Shown piece by piece: positions 1-10,126 of a stretch of DNA of 64,000 nt. This stretch comes from Acidobacteriota bacterium. GTDB taxonomy: Bacteria; Acidobacteriota; Thermoanaerobaculia; Gp7-AA8. Under the pieces are notes generated by a model, which made no database searches, was not told the origin of the DNA, and saw only the letters and a program-made list of their open reading frames with translations. The DNA is taken from the NCBI GenBank assembly GCA_021325515.1, contig JAJPHC010000044.1, forward strand, positions 17,713 through 81,712, in the 5' to 3' direction. Each line of letters opens with the position of its first letter. Within the stretch, counting starts at the first letter, position 1. The position numbers and the translations under genes are program-made.

Positions 1-803
1 GGCACTTCGCTGAGGTCCTTGCGATTGCCTTCCGGCAGCACGACGGTCTTGATGTTCGCGCGCTGCGCGGCCATCACCTTCTCTTTGATTCCACCCACGG
101 AAAGCACTTTACCGCGCAGAGTGATCTCGCCCGTCATGGCGACATCATGCCGTACCGGACGCTCCCCCATCACCGACGCGATGCACGTCGCGATCGCAAC
201 GCCGGCCGAAGGGCCATCCTTCGGAATCGCACCGGCCGGGAAGTGAATGTGGATGTCGTACTCGTTGAAGATGCGATCCTCGATGCCCAGCTCCTTCGCC
301 TTCGACCGGACATAGGAGTACGCCGCCGACACCGACTCGCGCATCACGTCGCCGAGTTGTCCTGTCACAGTCGTACGCCCGCCGCCCGTCATCCGCGTCG
401 CTTCGATGAACATGATCTCGCCGCCGAAGCTCGTCCAGGCGAGGCCGGTCGTCACACCGATTTCGGGATGCCGCTCCGCGAACTCATGCTCGTACGCCGG
501 CAGGCCGAGGTAGGACTCGACGTCTTTCGTCTCGACGGTGAACACCGAGTCCGACGCCTGCGCGCCGCCTTCGACTTCGGTCGCCACCTTGCGCGCGATC
601 TTGCGCAGAATCGTGGCCAGCCGGCGCTCGAGATTGCGGACGCCCGCCTCCGCCGTGTAGTCGCGAATCACCGCGAGAATCACGTCGTCGTGGATCGTGA
701 TCTGCGTCTTCTCCAGCCCGTGATTCTCGAGCAACTCGGGAATCAGATGCTTCTTCGCGATCTGCACCTTCTCGTTCTCGGTGTAACCGGCGAGACGGAT
801 CAC
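1..803 (-). pseudogene. lon: Lon protease, C-terminal part after an in-frame stop
   Basis: This reading frame continues Lon directly after the TAA at 804-806 and stays open to the window edge, so the true 3' end is outside. Translated from 803 downward it gives the AAA+ lid (VIRLAGYTENEKVQIAKKHL) and most of the Lon protease domain. The catalytic serine sits in PKDGPSAG and the catalytic lysine in GGIKEK, both intact. No other stop or frameshift is seen. The segment begins GTG (Val) straight after the stop, but no Shine-Dalgarno sequence is evident there, so independent translation is doubtful. Either the gene has a nonsense change or the base at the stop is a sequencing or assembly error. 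Confidence 0.85.
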
Positions 804-2321
804 TTACATCCGGTCGCGCAGCGGGCTGGGCACGTTGTCGAGAATGTTCGCCGTGGCGATGAACAGCGTGTGGGAGAGATCGTAGGGAATCTCCAGATAG
901 CGGTCGACGAACGCGTTGTTCTGCTTCGGATCGAGCACTTCGAGCAGCGCCGACGCAGGATCGCCGCGGTAGTCCTTCCCGATCTTGTCGATCTCGTCGA
1001 TCATGATCAGAGGATTGTTCACGCCGACCTGGATGTAGCTCTGAATGAGCTTCCCCGGCATCGCTCCGATGTAGGTCTTGCGATGACCGCGAATCTCCGA
1101 TTCATCGGTGACTCCACCGACGGCCATACGGACGAACTTCCGTCCGAGCGCATCCGCGATGGCGGCTCCGAGCGACGTCTTCCCCACTCCCGGAGGTCCG
1201 GCGAAGCAGAGGATCGGTCCCTTGAGATCGCCCTTCAGCTTGAGCACGGCGAGAAACTCGAGCACGCGCTCTTTCACCTTCTCCAGTCCGTGATGCCGCG
1301 CGTCGAGGATTTCTTCGGCGCGCTTCAGATCGAGACGGTCTTCGGTCTTCTCGGACCATGGCACCTGAAAGACGGTGTCGAGATGACCTTTGATCACGGC
1401 GTAATCCGACGAGGAGGGCGAGAGCTGGCCGAGGCGATTCACCTCGCGCCGCAGTTGCACCTTCTGCTCCTCGGCGACGGGGAGCGTCTCGATGCGATCG
1501 CGATACGTATCGGCTTCGCGGTCGGCGGGATTTACGTCGCCCAGCTCGTCCTGGATCACGCGCAGTTGCTCGCGCAGGTAGTTCTCGCGCTCGCGGCGAT
1601 CGATCGAAGACTGCGTCTGGCGCTGCAGCTCGCGGTCGACGGTGGCCTTGCCGAGGTCGCGCTGAATCCAGTCGATGAGAAGCTCGATGCGCTCGACGGG
1701 GTTCACCGTCTCCAGGAGCAGTTGCTTCTCCTCGAGCGGGAAGTTCACGAACGAGGAGAGAAGATCGGCGAAGGTATCGGGACCTTCGCTGAGGTTCATC
1801 CGGAGGATGTTGAGCAGCTCGTTCGAGTATTTGTTGTCGCTCTCGACGAGCTTCTCGAACAGCGACAGCGCGCGGTTCATCAGTTGATCGCTCTTGACGC
1901 CGCGCGGGATCGGGCGCGGCGCGACTTCGCGCAGCATCGCCTCGAAGTACGGCTCGTTCTGAATCATCTGTACGAGCTCGACGCGCTGCCGTCCCTGGAG
2001 GAACAACTGATACCGGTCGGAGGAGAGCGGAAGCCGCTGGACGATCGCGGCGAGCACGCCGATCTGCGAGAGATCTTCGGGCCGCGGATTTTCCTTGTCG
2101 CCTGACTTCTGGCAGAACGCCGCGATGAGATTCTGATCATCGGGCAGTGCCTTCAGAAGACGGACATTGCGGTCGATTCCGACCTGCAGCGAAAGAACGC
2201 CGCCGGGAAAGAGAACGGACGAGACGAGGGGTATGATCGGAAGTCTGTTCGGGACGTCGATCTCCAGCCAGTCGGGCGGTCCGCCGGGATGATTCGATTT
2301 ACCGCGATTCGATTGTGCCAT
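804..2321 (-). CDS. lon: ATP-dependent Lon protease, N-terminal and ATPase part, truncated by TAA
   Basis: Lon is a cytosolic AAA+ serine protease that degrades misfolded and regulatory proteins. This 505-residue part holds the N-terminal substrate-binding domain (about residues 25-220), a helical linker, and the ATPase core with Walker A GPPGVGKTS and Walker B LIMIDEIDKIG. It ends at LRDRM, where Lon proteins continue with Glu-Val-Ile-Arg-Leu. The stop at 804-806 replaces exactly that conserved Glu codon (GAA to TAA is one base), and the remaining protease domain follows in frame. As written, the product would lack the protease domain. The start at 2321 (MAQSNRGKSN) precedes the usual N-domain. 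The gene is divergent from the PHP gene across a 112-bp gap. Confidence 0.9.
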   Translation of the reverse strand: MAQSNRGKSNHPGGPPDWLEIDVPNRLPIIPLVSSVLFPGGVLSLQVGIDRNVRLLKALPDDQNLIAAFCQKSGDKENPRPEDLSQIGVLAAIVQRLPLSSDRYQLFLQGRQRVELVQMIQNEPYFEAMLREVAPRPIPRGVKSDQLMNRALSLFEKLVESDNKYSNELLNILRMNLSEGPDTFADLLSSFVNFPLEEKQLLLETVNPVERIELLIDWIQRDLGKATVDRELQRQTQSSIDRRERENYLREQLRVIQDELGDVNPADREADTYRDRIETLPVAEEQKVQLRREVNRLGQLSPSSSDYAVIKGHLDTVFQVPWSEKTEDRLDLKRAEEILDARHHGLEKVKERVLEFLAVLKLKGDLKGPILCFAGPPGVGKTSLGAAIADALGRKFVRMAVGGVTDESEIRGHRKTYIGAMPGKLIQSYIQVGVNNPLIMIDEIDKIGKDYRGDPASALLEVLDPKQNNAFVDRYLEIPYDLSHTLFIATANILDNVPSPLRDRM

Positions 2322-2418
2322 CAGTTTTTGCAGGCGCTTACGTTCACCTCGCGTGGCATCGTTTTACGCGGGCATGCGAATTGTAGAAAATGCCGCGAGG
2401 GTTGAATAGTCGCTCCGT

Positions 2419-2424
2419 GATAAT
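2419..2424 (+). promoter_or_regulatory. -10-like hexamer close to the PHP gene start
   Basis: GATAAT lies 9 bases before the ATG at 2434, with no Shine-Dalgarno sequence between them. This fits leaderless transcription, as for several other genes in the window. No good -35 box is seen. Confidence 0.35.
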
Positions 2425-2433
2425 TGCCATTCA

Positions 2434-3423
2434 ATGAGCGAGCCGAGTCCAGCGGAAGTCCTTTCTGATCCGTCGTTCAAGCGAGCGGATCTGCACTGCC
2501 ACAGCCGCTTTTCGGTTTTCAAGTACTTCAAGCGCGCGAATACTCGAGACTGCTACAACGCCCCGGAAGACGTCTACCGGATGGCGAAAGAGCGCGGCAT
2601 GTCCTACGTCACGCTCACCGATCACGACTCGATCGACGGTGCGCTCTACCTCCTCAACAAGTTTCCCGACATGAAGGACTTCTTCATCGGCGAGGAGGTC
2701 GAGACCTATTTTCCGGAGACCGGACAGCGCATTCACGTCGGCGTGTGGGGACTCAACGAAGAGCAGCATCGCGAGATCCAGCGGCTGCGCCGCAACATCC
2801 GCGAGCTCATCCCCTACATGAAGCAGCAGAATCTCGTGTTCGGGATCAATCACCTCTTTCAGAACTACCGGATGAAGAACGTGGCGGCGACGTACATCGG
2901 CGAGCTGCTGCAGATGTTCGACATCTTCGAGGTGATGAACGGCGCGATGGCCAACGTGCACAACAAGATGGTGCAGCAACTGGTTAGCACGCTGCAGGCC
3001 GAGGGGCGCCGGATGTCGATGGTGGGCGGCTCGGACGCGCACACGCTGAAGCATGTGGCGAAAGTGCACACCGTTTCCCGAGGTGAGACTCCGGCGGAGT
3101 TCATCGAGAATGTGCGCCGCGGCGACTGCTTCGCCTGGGGCAGCGAGATGCGCTTCCGCGATCTCGTCGCCGACATCTACCTGCTGATCCTCGCCTATCA
3201 CGGCGAAACGGTGAACGACTTCCGCTCGGCGGAGTACACGAATGTCGACAAGACGATCCAGCTCGCTACGCGGCTCGCGTCGATCCCGACGGCCATCAGC
3301 GGGCTGCCCGCGGCGATCACGTCGCTGAATTACCTCAAGCAGATCGTCGTGTCGAAAGGGATCTCCATGCGGTTCGCGAAGCTCGTCGAGGAGATCCGCC
3401 CGGGCCTGGGCGGCGGGTCATGA
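2434..3423 (+). CDS. PHP-domain metal-dependent phosphoesterase
   Basis: A 329-residue protein of the PHP family, probably a cytosolic metal-dependent phosphoesterase or nuclease-like hydrolase; the substrate cannot be read from sequence. Metal-binding PHP motifs are present in order: DLHCHSRFS near residue 20, TLTDHDSIDG near 60, the acidic GEEVETYF near 85, and GGSDAHTLKH near 200. The C-terminal 90 residues have no recognised motif and contain a short hydrophobic stretch (TAISGLPAAITSL). The gene stands alone, divergent from lon. A P1 palindromic element follows 22 bases after its stop and could end transcription. Confidence 0.82.
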   Translation: MSEPSPAEVLSDPSFKRADLHCHSRFSVFKYFKRANTRDCYNAPEDVYRMAKERGMSYVTLTDHDSIDGALYLLNKFPDMKDFFIGEEVETYFPETGQRIHVGVWGLNEEQHREIQRLRRNIRELIPYMKQQNLVFGINHLFQNYRMKNVAATYIGELLQMFDIFEVMNGAMANVHNKMVQQLVSTLQAEGRRMSMVGGSDAHTLKHVAKVHTVSRGETPAEFIENVRRGDCFAWGSEMRFRDLVADIYLLILAYHGETVNDFRSAEYTNVDKTIQLATRLASIPTAISGLPAAITSLNYLKQIVVSKGISMRFAKLVEEIRPGLGGGS

Positions 3424-3445
3424 TCGCAGCCGAACAATAACCTGT

Positions 3446-3504
3446 GTACGACAGGCGCCCTCGCCTGTCGGCGCCCCAGGGACGGGCGAGGGCGCCTGCC
3501 CTAC
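3446..3504. repeat. P1 palindromic element, copy 1 (intergenic)
   Basis: The 24-base left arm (3446-3469, containing GACAGGCGCCCTCGCCTGTC) pairs with 3481-3504 with three mismatches across an 11-base loop. Closely related copies lie at 44991-45078 and inside pheT at 56812-56886. The rest of the gap (3505-3616) holds a small GGTAG/CTACC hairpin near 3555-3583 and nothing else recognised. Confidence 0.85.
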
Positions 3505-3616
3505 ATCGGAACCGTAGTTCGTCCGGCTGCCACATTCCGTAACTACCGATTAAGGTAGGGATTTTGCTACCTCCATCACTCCTGTTGCGAAGGGTCGCGG
3601 TGGAGAACAGATTTCT

Positions 3617-5491
3617 GTGCTCAGCATCCCAACTCACTCGAAGTGGAGTCTTGCCCGCAGGGGGATGTTGCTCGCCGGCCTGCCGGCCGTCTTTCAGGTC
3701 GCGATTCTCCTGTCGCTGATCGCAGTCGAGAATGTGCACGACCGCGAGCGTGCCGCCCAACTGCGCGGCAAGGAGGTCGTCGCCTCTTCCTATCGTCTCC
3801 TCGGCCTCCTCGTGGACGCGGAGACCGGCGTGCGCGGCTTTGCGGTCACGAACAATCCGGTCTTCACAGAACCGTACGAGCGCGCCCGCACCGAATTTCC
3901 GACCGAGTTGTCGCGCCTTCGTTCACTGACAGGCGAAGAATCGGCGGCTTCTGTCGCACTCCTCTCGTCCCTCGCGGAGAGTTGCCTCGCCTACGACCGC
4001 AACGCGATCGCGATGCTGCGCAGTGGGCGACGTGACGAAGTGGTGGCAACGATCTCGCGCCAGACGGGCAAGAAACTCATGGACAGTTTTCGCGCTGCCA
4101 TGGAGAAGTTTCTCCGCGAACGCCGCGCCATCGAGGTAAGCCGCGAACGAGCGGCTTCGCGAACGAGCTGGCAGATCTACGCCGCGTTGATCGCTGGATG
4201 TCTTTTCAATCTCGCACTCGCCGGTCTCGTCGCGTGGTTCTTCTCGCGCAGCATCACAGACCGCGTCCGGGTGCTCCTCACCAACATGGAGCAGTTCGAG
4301 CGCGGCGGGGAGTTACAGCAGCCTGTTCCGGGAAGCGATGAGATCGCCGATCTCGATCGGAGATTTCATCAGATGACGTCGGCACTCCGCGCCGCAGAAC
4401 GAGATCTCGATCAATTCTTCACGATCTCGCTGCAGATGCTCTGTGTGGCCGGCTTCGACGGTTTCTTCCGGCGCCTGAATCCCGCCTGGACCACGACGCT
4501 CGGCTACTCAACGAAGGACCTCTGCTCGCGGCCCTTCCTCGACTTCGTTCATCCCGAGGATCGGGAAAGGACGATTGCCGAGACCCGGAATCTCGCGAGC
4601 GGCAACACCACGATCCAGTTCGAGAATCGTTACCTCCATGCCGACGGAACGTATCGCTGGCTCCTGTGGAATGCAGCAGCATCCGAAGAGACGAAAACGA
4701 TCTTCGCTGCCGCTGCCGACATCACGGAGCTGAAGGAACACGAGCGCGTTCTGCAGAGCCAGAACGCGGCTCTTGAAACCGCGAACCGCGAGCTCGAGTC
4801 GTTTTCCTATTCGGTCTCACACGATCTGCGCGCACCGTTGCGCGCCGTCGACGGCTACGCCCGGATCATCGAAGAGGAATATGCGCAGGTCCTTGATGAG
4901 GAAGGGCACCGGCTGCTCGACGTGGTGCGCAGCGAGTCGCGGCGCATGGGACTTCTGATCGACGACCTTCTCGCGTTTTCCCGCGCCGGCCGCCAATCCT
5001 TGAACCGGACCGAAGTCGACCTGGCGTCGATTGCGGAATCGATCATCTCGGAAAAACGGCGCAAGTATCCCGACAAACAGATCGAGTTCGTGACCAGCGA
5101 TGTTCCGATCGTCTCCGCCGACCGCACCGCCATCCGGCAGGTCGTCTTCAATCTCATCGCCAACGCCGTGAAATATGCGAAACCCGGCGAGGCAGTCCAC
5201 ATCGAGCTCGGTGGCACGCGCCGCGACGGCGAGAACGTCTACTGGGTCCGCGATCGCGGAATCGGCTTCGACATGCGCTACGCACAAAAGATCTTCGGCG
5301 TGTTTCAGCGCCTGCACCCCGACGCGGAGATCGAAGGCAGCGGCGTCGGCCTGGCCATCGTGGAGCGCGTCGTGCAGCGTCACGGTGGTCGCGTATGGGC
5401 AGAAGGCCAACCCGGTGCCGGCTCTACGTTCTATTTCACCCTGCCCGCAGAAGAAGCAACGCTCGAGGAATCGGAGGCTGTGAATGAATGA
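3617..5491 (+). CDS. CHASE3-HAMP-PAS sensor histidine kinase
   Basis: A 624-residue membrane sensor kinase. An N-terminal membrane segment (about 18-40) is followed by a periplasmic CHASE3 sensor domain (about 45-185, with the typical [10 protein letters not shown]), a second membrane segment (about 185-210), HAMP, a PAS domain (about 265-380), HisKA with the phospho-acceptor His in [15 protein letters not shown], and HATPase_c with N box NLIANAVKY and G boxes DRGIGFD and [12 protein letters not shown] at 3617 is preceded by GGAG; an ATG at 3665 is an alternative start but would cut into the first membrane segment. The 3' end overlaps the next receiver gene by 8 bases, so the two are probably translated together and form a pair. 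Confidence 0.88.
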   Translation: MLSIPTHSKWSLARRGMLLAGLPAVFQVAILLSLIAVENVHDRERAAQLRGKEVVASSYRLLGLLVDAETGVRGFAVTNNPVFTEPYERARTEFPTELSRLRSLTGEESAASVALLSSLAESCLAYDRNAIAMLRSGRRDEVVATISRQTGKKLMDSFRAAMEKFLRERRAIEVSRERAASRTSWQIYAALIAGCLFNLALAGLVAWFFSRSITDRVRVLLTNMEQFERGGELQQPVPGSDEIADLDRRFHQMTSALRAAERDLDQFFTISLQMLCVAGFDGFFRRLNPAWTTTLGYSTKDLCSRPFLDFVHPEDRERTIAETRNLASGNTTIQFENRYLHADGTYRWLLWNAAASEETKTIFAAAADITELKEHERVLQSQNAALETANRELESFSYSVSHDLRAPLRAVDGYARIIEEEYAQVLDEEGHRLLDVVRSESRRMGLLIDDLLAFSRAGRQSLNRTEVDLASIAESIISEKRRKYPDKQIEFVTSDVPIVSADRTAIRQVVFNLIANAVKYAKPGEAVHIELGGTRRDGENVYWVRDRGIGFDMRYAQKIFGVFQRLHPDAEIEGSGVGLAIVERVVQRHGGRVWAEGQPGAGSTFYFTLPAEEATLEESEAVNE

Positions 5492-5918
5492 GGTGGAAAT
5501 TCTGCTCGTGGAGGACAACCCTCGCGATCTCGAGCTGACCGTCCGCGCTCTTCGCAAGGGTCACTTCGCCAACTCGATTGTCACCGTCAACGACGGCGAG
5601 GAAGCACTCGATTTTCTCTTCGCGCGCGGCAGATACTCGGATCGCGATGTCAATCACCGCCCCAAGGTCGTCTTTCTCGATCTGAAGCTTCCGAAGGTCG
5701 ACGGGATCGAGGTCCTGCGGCAGGTGAAATCCGACGAGCGAACGAAGATGCTGCCCGTCGTGATCGTCACCTCCTCCGCCGAGGAGCGTGATCGCGTCGA
5801 AAGCTACGATCTCGGCGCGAACAGCTACGTCGTAAAACCGATTGAGTTCGATGATTTCGTGAAGACGATTCGCGATCTCGGTTTCTATTGGGTCGCAGTC
5901 AACAAACCTCCGTCGTAA
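5484..5918 (+). CDS. Stand-alone response regulator receiver (Rcp1-like)
   Basis: A 144-residue single receiver domain with no output domain. The phospho-acceptor Asp is in VVFLDLKLP, the acidic pair in LVEDNP at the N-terminus, the conserved Thr in VIVTSS and the Lys in YVVKPI. Its length and the extended loop around residues 45-60 resemble Rcp1-type receivers that pair with phytochrome-like or PAS kinases. It overlaps the upstream kinase by 8 bases and lies 7 bases before the hybrid kinase, so it probably shuttles phosphate within this three-gene operon or acts by protein contact. Confidence 0.88.
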   Translation: MNEVEILLVEDNPRDLELTVRALRKGHFANSIVTVNDGEEALDFLFARGRYSDRDVNHRPKVVFLDLKLPKVDGIEVLRQVKSDERTKMLPVVIVTSSAEERDRVESYDLGANSYVVKPIEFDDFVKTIRDLGFYWVAVNKPPS

Positions 5919-5925
5919 AGGAAGA

Positions 5926-8193
5926 ATGGAAGCCCTCATTCAGATTCTCCTGATCGAGGACAGCCCGCACGATGCGAAGCTGATTGAAAGGGAACTGCGC
6001 CGGGCCGGCCTGACCTTCACCATTCAACGTGTGCACACGGAGCGCGACCTCCGCGCAGCTCTTTCGGCGGGTGCACCCGATGTGATCCTCGGCGATTACA
6101 ACCTCCCCGGCTTCGACGGAATCGAAGCGTTGAAGATCGTTCGTGAAATTGATTCCGCGACGCCGTTCATCTTCGTCTCGGGATCGATCGGCGAAGAACG
6201 TGCGGTGCAGGCACTGCGTGAAGGCGCCACCGACTACGTTCTCAAGGACCGGCTTACTCGCTTGCCGAGTGCGATCACACGCGCGCTCTCGGAGTGCCGC
6301 GAGCGAAAGCTGCGGCAACGCGCACAGGCGGCACTCGTCCGCAGCGAGGAGCGATTCCACTACGCCGCGAAGGCCACGCAGGAACTGATCTTCGATGTCG
6401 ATCTCATCGACAAACGGATCTGGTTCAACGAAAGCATCACAACCGACTGGGGCTGGGAACCGCCGACCAACCCCATCTCGCTGAGCTGGTGGCTGGAACG
6501 CGTTCATCCCGCCGACCGCGGGAAACTAGTCTCGCTGATCAATCAGGCCATCGATGAAGGACAGGAGCGCTGGGCCTCGGAGTTTCGCTTCGTCCGCCCG
6601 GACGGCTCGTATGGCTACATGAGCAGCTGCGCGCTCATTATCAGGGACAGGAACGGACATGCGATCCGTTCCATCGGTTCGTCGATGAACGTAACCGACC
6701 AGAAGGCCGCGGAAGAGATCATCCGCCGTTTCAGCCGGCAGAACCGGCTGATTCTCAACTCGGCAAACGAGGGTCTCATCGCCGTCGATCGGAATGGAAA
6801 ACCCTTCATGGTGAATCCGGCCGCGATGCAACTGACCGGATTCAGTGAAGAAGAGTTCCTCGCAACATACTGCCTTCACGACCTCATTCATCATTCGCGG
6901 CCGGACGGTACGCCATTTCACCGTGATGAATGCCCAACCCGCCGCAGCATCCTGGCGGGAGAGGAACGGCGGGGCGAGGACGTCTACTGGCGCAAGTCCG
7001 GCGAATCGTTTCCCGTGGACGTCAGCGTGTCGCCCATTCACGAGGACTCGCGCATCGCCGGCGCGGTGCTGATCATGCGTGACATTACCGACCGCAAACG
7101 GATGCAGTCGCAGATCGAGCAGGCGAACCGCGTTGCGAGTCTCGGCCGTGTCGCAGCGACCATCGCGCACGAGTTCAACAACGTGCTGATGGGAATTCAA
7201 CCATTCGCTGAATTGATCCGGCGGAACGCGAAAGAAGAAAAGCTGACGAAGGCCGCGTCCCAGATCATGAACTCCGTGAGCCGCGGCAAGCGCGTGACTC
7301 AGGAGATTCTCTGGTTCACACAGCCGTCGGAGCCTGCGCTCCAGCGCGTCGATCTCGAGCAGTGGCTCCTTCAACTCATCCCGGAGTTGCAGGCCACCGC
7401 CGGCTCCGCGGTTCGCATCGTCTTCGAACCGCCGCCGGAAAGGGTGTTCATCGAATGTGATTCCGCGCAGATGCAGCAGGTCGTGGCGAATCTCATCCTC
7501 AACGCGCGCGATGCCATGCCGCACGGCGGAACGATCAAGATCAGCGTCGCGACCTCGGGCGGTATACCGGATGGAATGGTGAACCTGAGCGTGCGCGATA
7601 CCGGCACCGGAATGCCTCCCCACATTCTGGAGAATGTTTTCGAACCGCTCTTCACGACGAAGCGTTCGGGCACCGGCCTCGGGCTCGCCGTCGTCCGCCA
7701 GATCATCACGCGGCACAAAGGATCGATCGAGGCCGAGAGCAAACCGGGCGAGGGGACCGTCTTTCGAATCTATCTTCCCGCCGTTCGCGAAGTTCCGATC
7801 GAGTCGAAACCCGTGCGGCGCAAAGCGTCGCTCCGCTCCTTGTTGCTCGTGGAAGATGATCCCGTCGTTGCGGCAGGCATCACGGAGTTGCTGGAGAGCG
7901 AAGGCATTCGCGTTCGTGCCATCGAGGAGGGAGCGAAAGCGCCCGAAGCGGTCGCGGAGTACCAGCCCGATGCGGTCATCCTCGACGTCACGCTTCCGGA
8001 CACGAACGGCCTCGCCGTGTATGAGCGCATCGCCGAGCGCTGGCCCGACCTTCCCGTGATCTTCTCCACCGGACACGCGGATGAAGCCAATCTCGATGCA
8101 GATGCCGAGCGGCCCCACATCGGTTTTCTCCGCAAGCCGTACGAGTTGGAGACGCTGCTAGAAATGCTCGACCAGGTCACGACGCGCCGGTAA
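5926..8193 (+). CDS. Hybrid histidine kinase REC-PAS-PAS-HisKA-HATPase-REC
   Basis: A 755-residue soluble hybrid kinase with no membrane segment. Domain order: N-terminal receiver (1-125, Asp in VILGDYNLP), PAS (about 140-265), PAS (about 275-395), HisKA with His in ATIAHEFNNVLMG, HATPase_c (NLILNARDAMP, DTGTGMP, GTGLGLAVV), and a C-terminal receiver (about 635-755, Asp in AVILDVTLP). Its kinase core is clearly similar to that of the kinase at 23969-25390, so the two look like paralogues. The input comes through the first receiver and PAS domains, which suggests it sits downstream of the kinase/receiver pair just upstream. TAA at 8191-8193 is followed by a double hairpin. Confidence 0.88.
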   Translation: MEALIQILLIEDSPHDAKLIERELRRAGLTFTIQRVHTERDLRAALSAGAPDVILGDYNLPGFDGIEALKIVREIDSATPFIFVSGSIGEERAVQALREGATDYVLKDRLTRLPSAITRALSECRERKLRQRAQAALVRSEERFHYAAKATQELIFDVDLIDKRIWFNESITTDWGWEPPTNPISLSWWLERVHPADRGKLVSLINQAIDEGQERWASEFRFVRPDGSYGYMSSCALIIRDRNGHAIRSIGSSMNVTDQKAAEEIIRRFSRQNRLILNSANEGLIAVDRNGKPFMVNPAAMQLTGFSEEEFLATYCLHDLIHHSRPDGTPFHRDECPTRRSILAGEERRGEDVYWRKSGESFPVDVSVSPIHEDSRIAGAVLIMRDITDRKRMQSQIEQANRVASLGRVAATIAHEFNNVLMGIQPFAELIRRNAKEEKLTKAASQIMNSVSRGKRVTQEILWFTQPSEPALQRVDLEQWLLQLIPELQATAGSAVRIVFEPPPERVFIECDSAQMQQVVANLILNARDAMPHGGTIKISVATSGGIPDGMVNLSVRDTGTGMPPHILENVFEPLFTTKRSGTGLGLAVVRQIITRHKGSIEAESKPGEGTVFRIYLPAVREVPIESKPVRRKASLRSLLLVEDDPVVAAGITELLESEGIRVRAIEEGAKAPEAVAEYQPDAVILDVTLPDTNGLAVYERIAERWPDLPVIFSTGHADEANLDADAERPHIGFLRKPYELETLLEMLDQVTTRR

Positions 8194-8205
8194 ACGAAGT
8201 GGAGC

Positions 8206-8243
8206 GCGGACGCCTCGTCCGCAAGCTGCTGCCGTCGAGGCAG
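8206..8243. repeat. P2 double-hairpin repeat, likely bidirectional terminator
   Basis: Two adjacent hairpins fill the 55-base gap between convergent genes: GCGGACG/CGTCCGC (8206-8222, 3-base loop) and CTGCC/GGCAG (8229-8243). The same pair, with longer arms, recurs at 54692-54734. There is no T-run, so termination is inferred from position. Confidence 0.65.
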
Positions 8244-8248
8244 TGCTC

Positions 8249-10036
8249 TCAGAAATTCACAGCCAGCCCACCCATGTACTTCTTCGCGCCGCCTTCCGGC
8301 TCGTTCATGTCGAGCAGGAATGGCGAGTTCGCGGCGTGGGCGACTTCGAGGCCGAGGAGAAGCTTGAGGTCGAGCGGAAGATGGAGCGACTGCGCCATGC
8401 GAACGTTCATCCGCTCACTGCGATACGTCGCGCCGGTGTGCTGCGGCTGCTGCAACTCGCGGTACGACACCAGGATGCTCGTGCCGGTCGGCGTCCACGT
8501 CGATTGCAGGTCGCCGGTCAGGTACGTCTTCTCCCCGCTTCCGATCGCCCCCGTGCGCGAGCGGGACGCTGTGCCGCTGGTCGCCGAGACATCGATAGCC
8601 AACTTGTGGGCGAGATCTTTTCGATACGACAGACGGACGTCGCGACGAACGTCGCCGGAATCGATGTACATCCCATCCCAGAACGGCTCGAAGCCGTCGT
8701 TGAAGACGAGGCGCATCGGTGTGTCGATCGCGCTCACGGTCACGACCGCGGAGAGGCGGTCGCTGCGCTCGTCGCCGGAAACGAAGCCGAAGGAGTAGGT
8801 ATATCGCGGCAGCGAGCGGGCGTCATCGCTGAAGATCACGATGCTCGGCAGAGCGAGCGGCCCGCGCGTCTCATTCCACACCTTATACATGCCGTTCGCG
8901 ATCAGCGATGTGTTCCTGCCGATCTTCAGCTCGGCGCCGGTGCGCGGCGCCCACTGCGTGCCGTCCACCGCGATGCGGCTCGCCATCCCGTAATGCACGA
9001 TGAACGACGGCACGAGCTCGAGGCTCGCGTTGGCAGCGACATCCGCCGTGCGCAGCGTCGCGTTCGCCGTGTTGTGCAGGCTCTCCTGCGCAACGCGCAG
9101 AGACACACCGACGTCGCTGCGCCGCGTCTGCAGGAGTTGCGTATCGCCGCTGATCTCGATCAGATCGGAACCGAACGGATTCCGCTCGAAGAGATTCTGC
9201 TGCTCGAGGTAACGCACGCCGACGCGGTTGCCGCCATGCTGCCATTCGAAGTTGTGCGCGCTGAAATCGGCCTGATGATCGGCGACCGGAACATCGTCGC
9301 GATAGCGCCACCAGCTCTTCGTCGTCGCCACGCGATAAGCGTCGGAGTCGGACGAGCGAACCTCCATCGACATCACGCTCGACTGCGCGAGCGCGGCGCC
9401 AAACGGCGTGTCGTTCGAAGGATCATCGATGCGGTGCAGATTGCCGCGGATGCCGACCTGCCAGTTGTCGCCGATCCGCCCCTGCACGCCGAGGGCAGTC
9501 TGCGCGACCGCCGGAACCGACTGCGACGTCGAGGCGACGCCGGTCATCGACACCATCTCGCCGCGAAGGCGCGGAACGTCGTACGCGGCCTGCACCGGAG
9601 GCGAGAGCACCTGATCGAGCTCGTGAAGGATGTCGGGCGGAAGCGAGCCGCGGATCTCCCAGATCTCCTGGTTCACGTCGCGCGCCGCGCGCGTGTTCTT
9701 CTCGTTCAGCAGACGGATGGTGACGCGGTTCTGCGCCGCCGTCGGCACCAGCATCGTCATGGCCGGAATGAATCCCTGCCTGACCGCGATGATCCTGTAG
9801 ACGCCGGCGCGCAGCCGCGGCAGCGAGAACGTGCCGTCGATGCCGGTGAAGGTCTGGACCGCTTCGAAGTCGGAGAGATTCAGCGCGATGACGAGCGCGT
9901 TGGCGACGGGGCGCGCCGAGGTCGTGACGTTGCCCAGCACCGCGAGAACGGCCGGCACCGCGGGAACCTCAGGGCGAGCGCTACCCGCCATCGAGACGAT
10001 GGCAGTCGCAAATGCGATCGCGCGAAATCGACGCAT
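8249..10036 (-). CDS. Outer-membrane beta-barrel protein with carboxypeptidase-regulatory-like N-domain
   Basis: About 595 residues from the ATG at 10036, which begins a signal peptide (MRRFRAIAFATAIVSMAGSA) and is preceded by AAGGAG; the longer frame to 10102 lacks a sensible start. After the signal comes a CarboxypepD_reg-like beta-sandwich (about 30-110, GIDGTFSLPRLRAGVYRIIA). The rest is rich in alternating aromatic and polar strands and ends VNF, typical of an outer-membrane barrel. It resembles the TonB-dependent-receptor-like Oar family of Acidobacteriota but is shorter and shows no clear plug domain. The ligand is unknown. It is convergent with the hybrid kinase. Confidence 0.65.
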   Translation of the reverse strand: MRRFRAIAFATAIVSMAGSARPEVPAVPAVLAVLGNVTTSARPVANALVIALNLSDFEAVQTFTGIDGTFSLPRLRAGVYRIIAVRQGFIPAMTMLVPTAAQNRVTIRLLNEKNTRAARDVNQEIWEIRGSLPPDILHELDQVLSPPVQAAYDVPRLRGEMVSMTGVASTSQSVPAVAQTALGVQGRIGDNWQVGIRGNLHRIDDPSNDTPFGAALAQSSVMSMEVRSSDSDAYRVATTKSWWRYRDDVPVADHQADFSAHNFEWQHGGNRVGVRYLEQQNLFERNPFGSDLIEISGDTQLLQTRRSDVGVSLRVAQESLHNTANATLRTADVAANASLELVPSFIVHYGMASRIAVDGTQWAPRTGAELKIGRNTSLIANGMYKVWNETRGPLALPSIVIFSDDARSLPRYTYSFGFVSGDERSDRLSAVVTVSAIDTPMRLVFNDGFEPFWDGMYIDSGDVRRDVRLSYRKDLAHKLAIDVSATSGTASRSRTGAIGSGEKTYLTGDLQSTWTPTGTSILVSYRELQQPQHTGATYRSERMNVRMAQSLHLPLDLKLLLGLEVAHAANSPFLLDMNEPEGGAKKYMGGLAVNF

Positions 10037-10126
10037 GGCTCCTTCTATCGCAGGGGCGAGTGTACCACCGCGAGCCAGCGGAGGAGCGTTACGTACAGGC
10101 AACAGGAGCGAGGTCTCCCGTGCTGC

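Noticed and set aside
147..2105. A 652-residue open frame on the plus strand opposite lon, and similar long antisense frames (8243-11455 and 39685-42897 plus; 15437-17542, 20842-22989 and 27119-29170 minus)
   Set aside because: Each is opposite a well-identified gene, has low-complexity Arg/Asp/Leu/Val-rich sequence, and matches no family. They arise from codon bias in GC-rich DNA.
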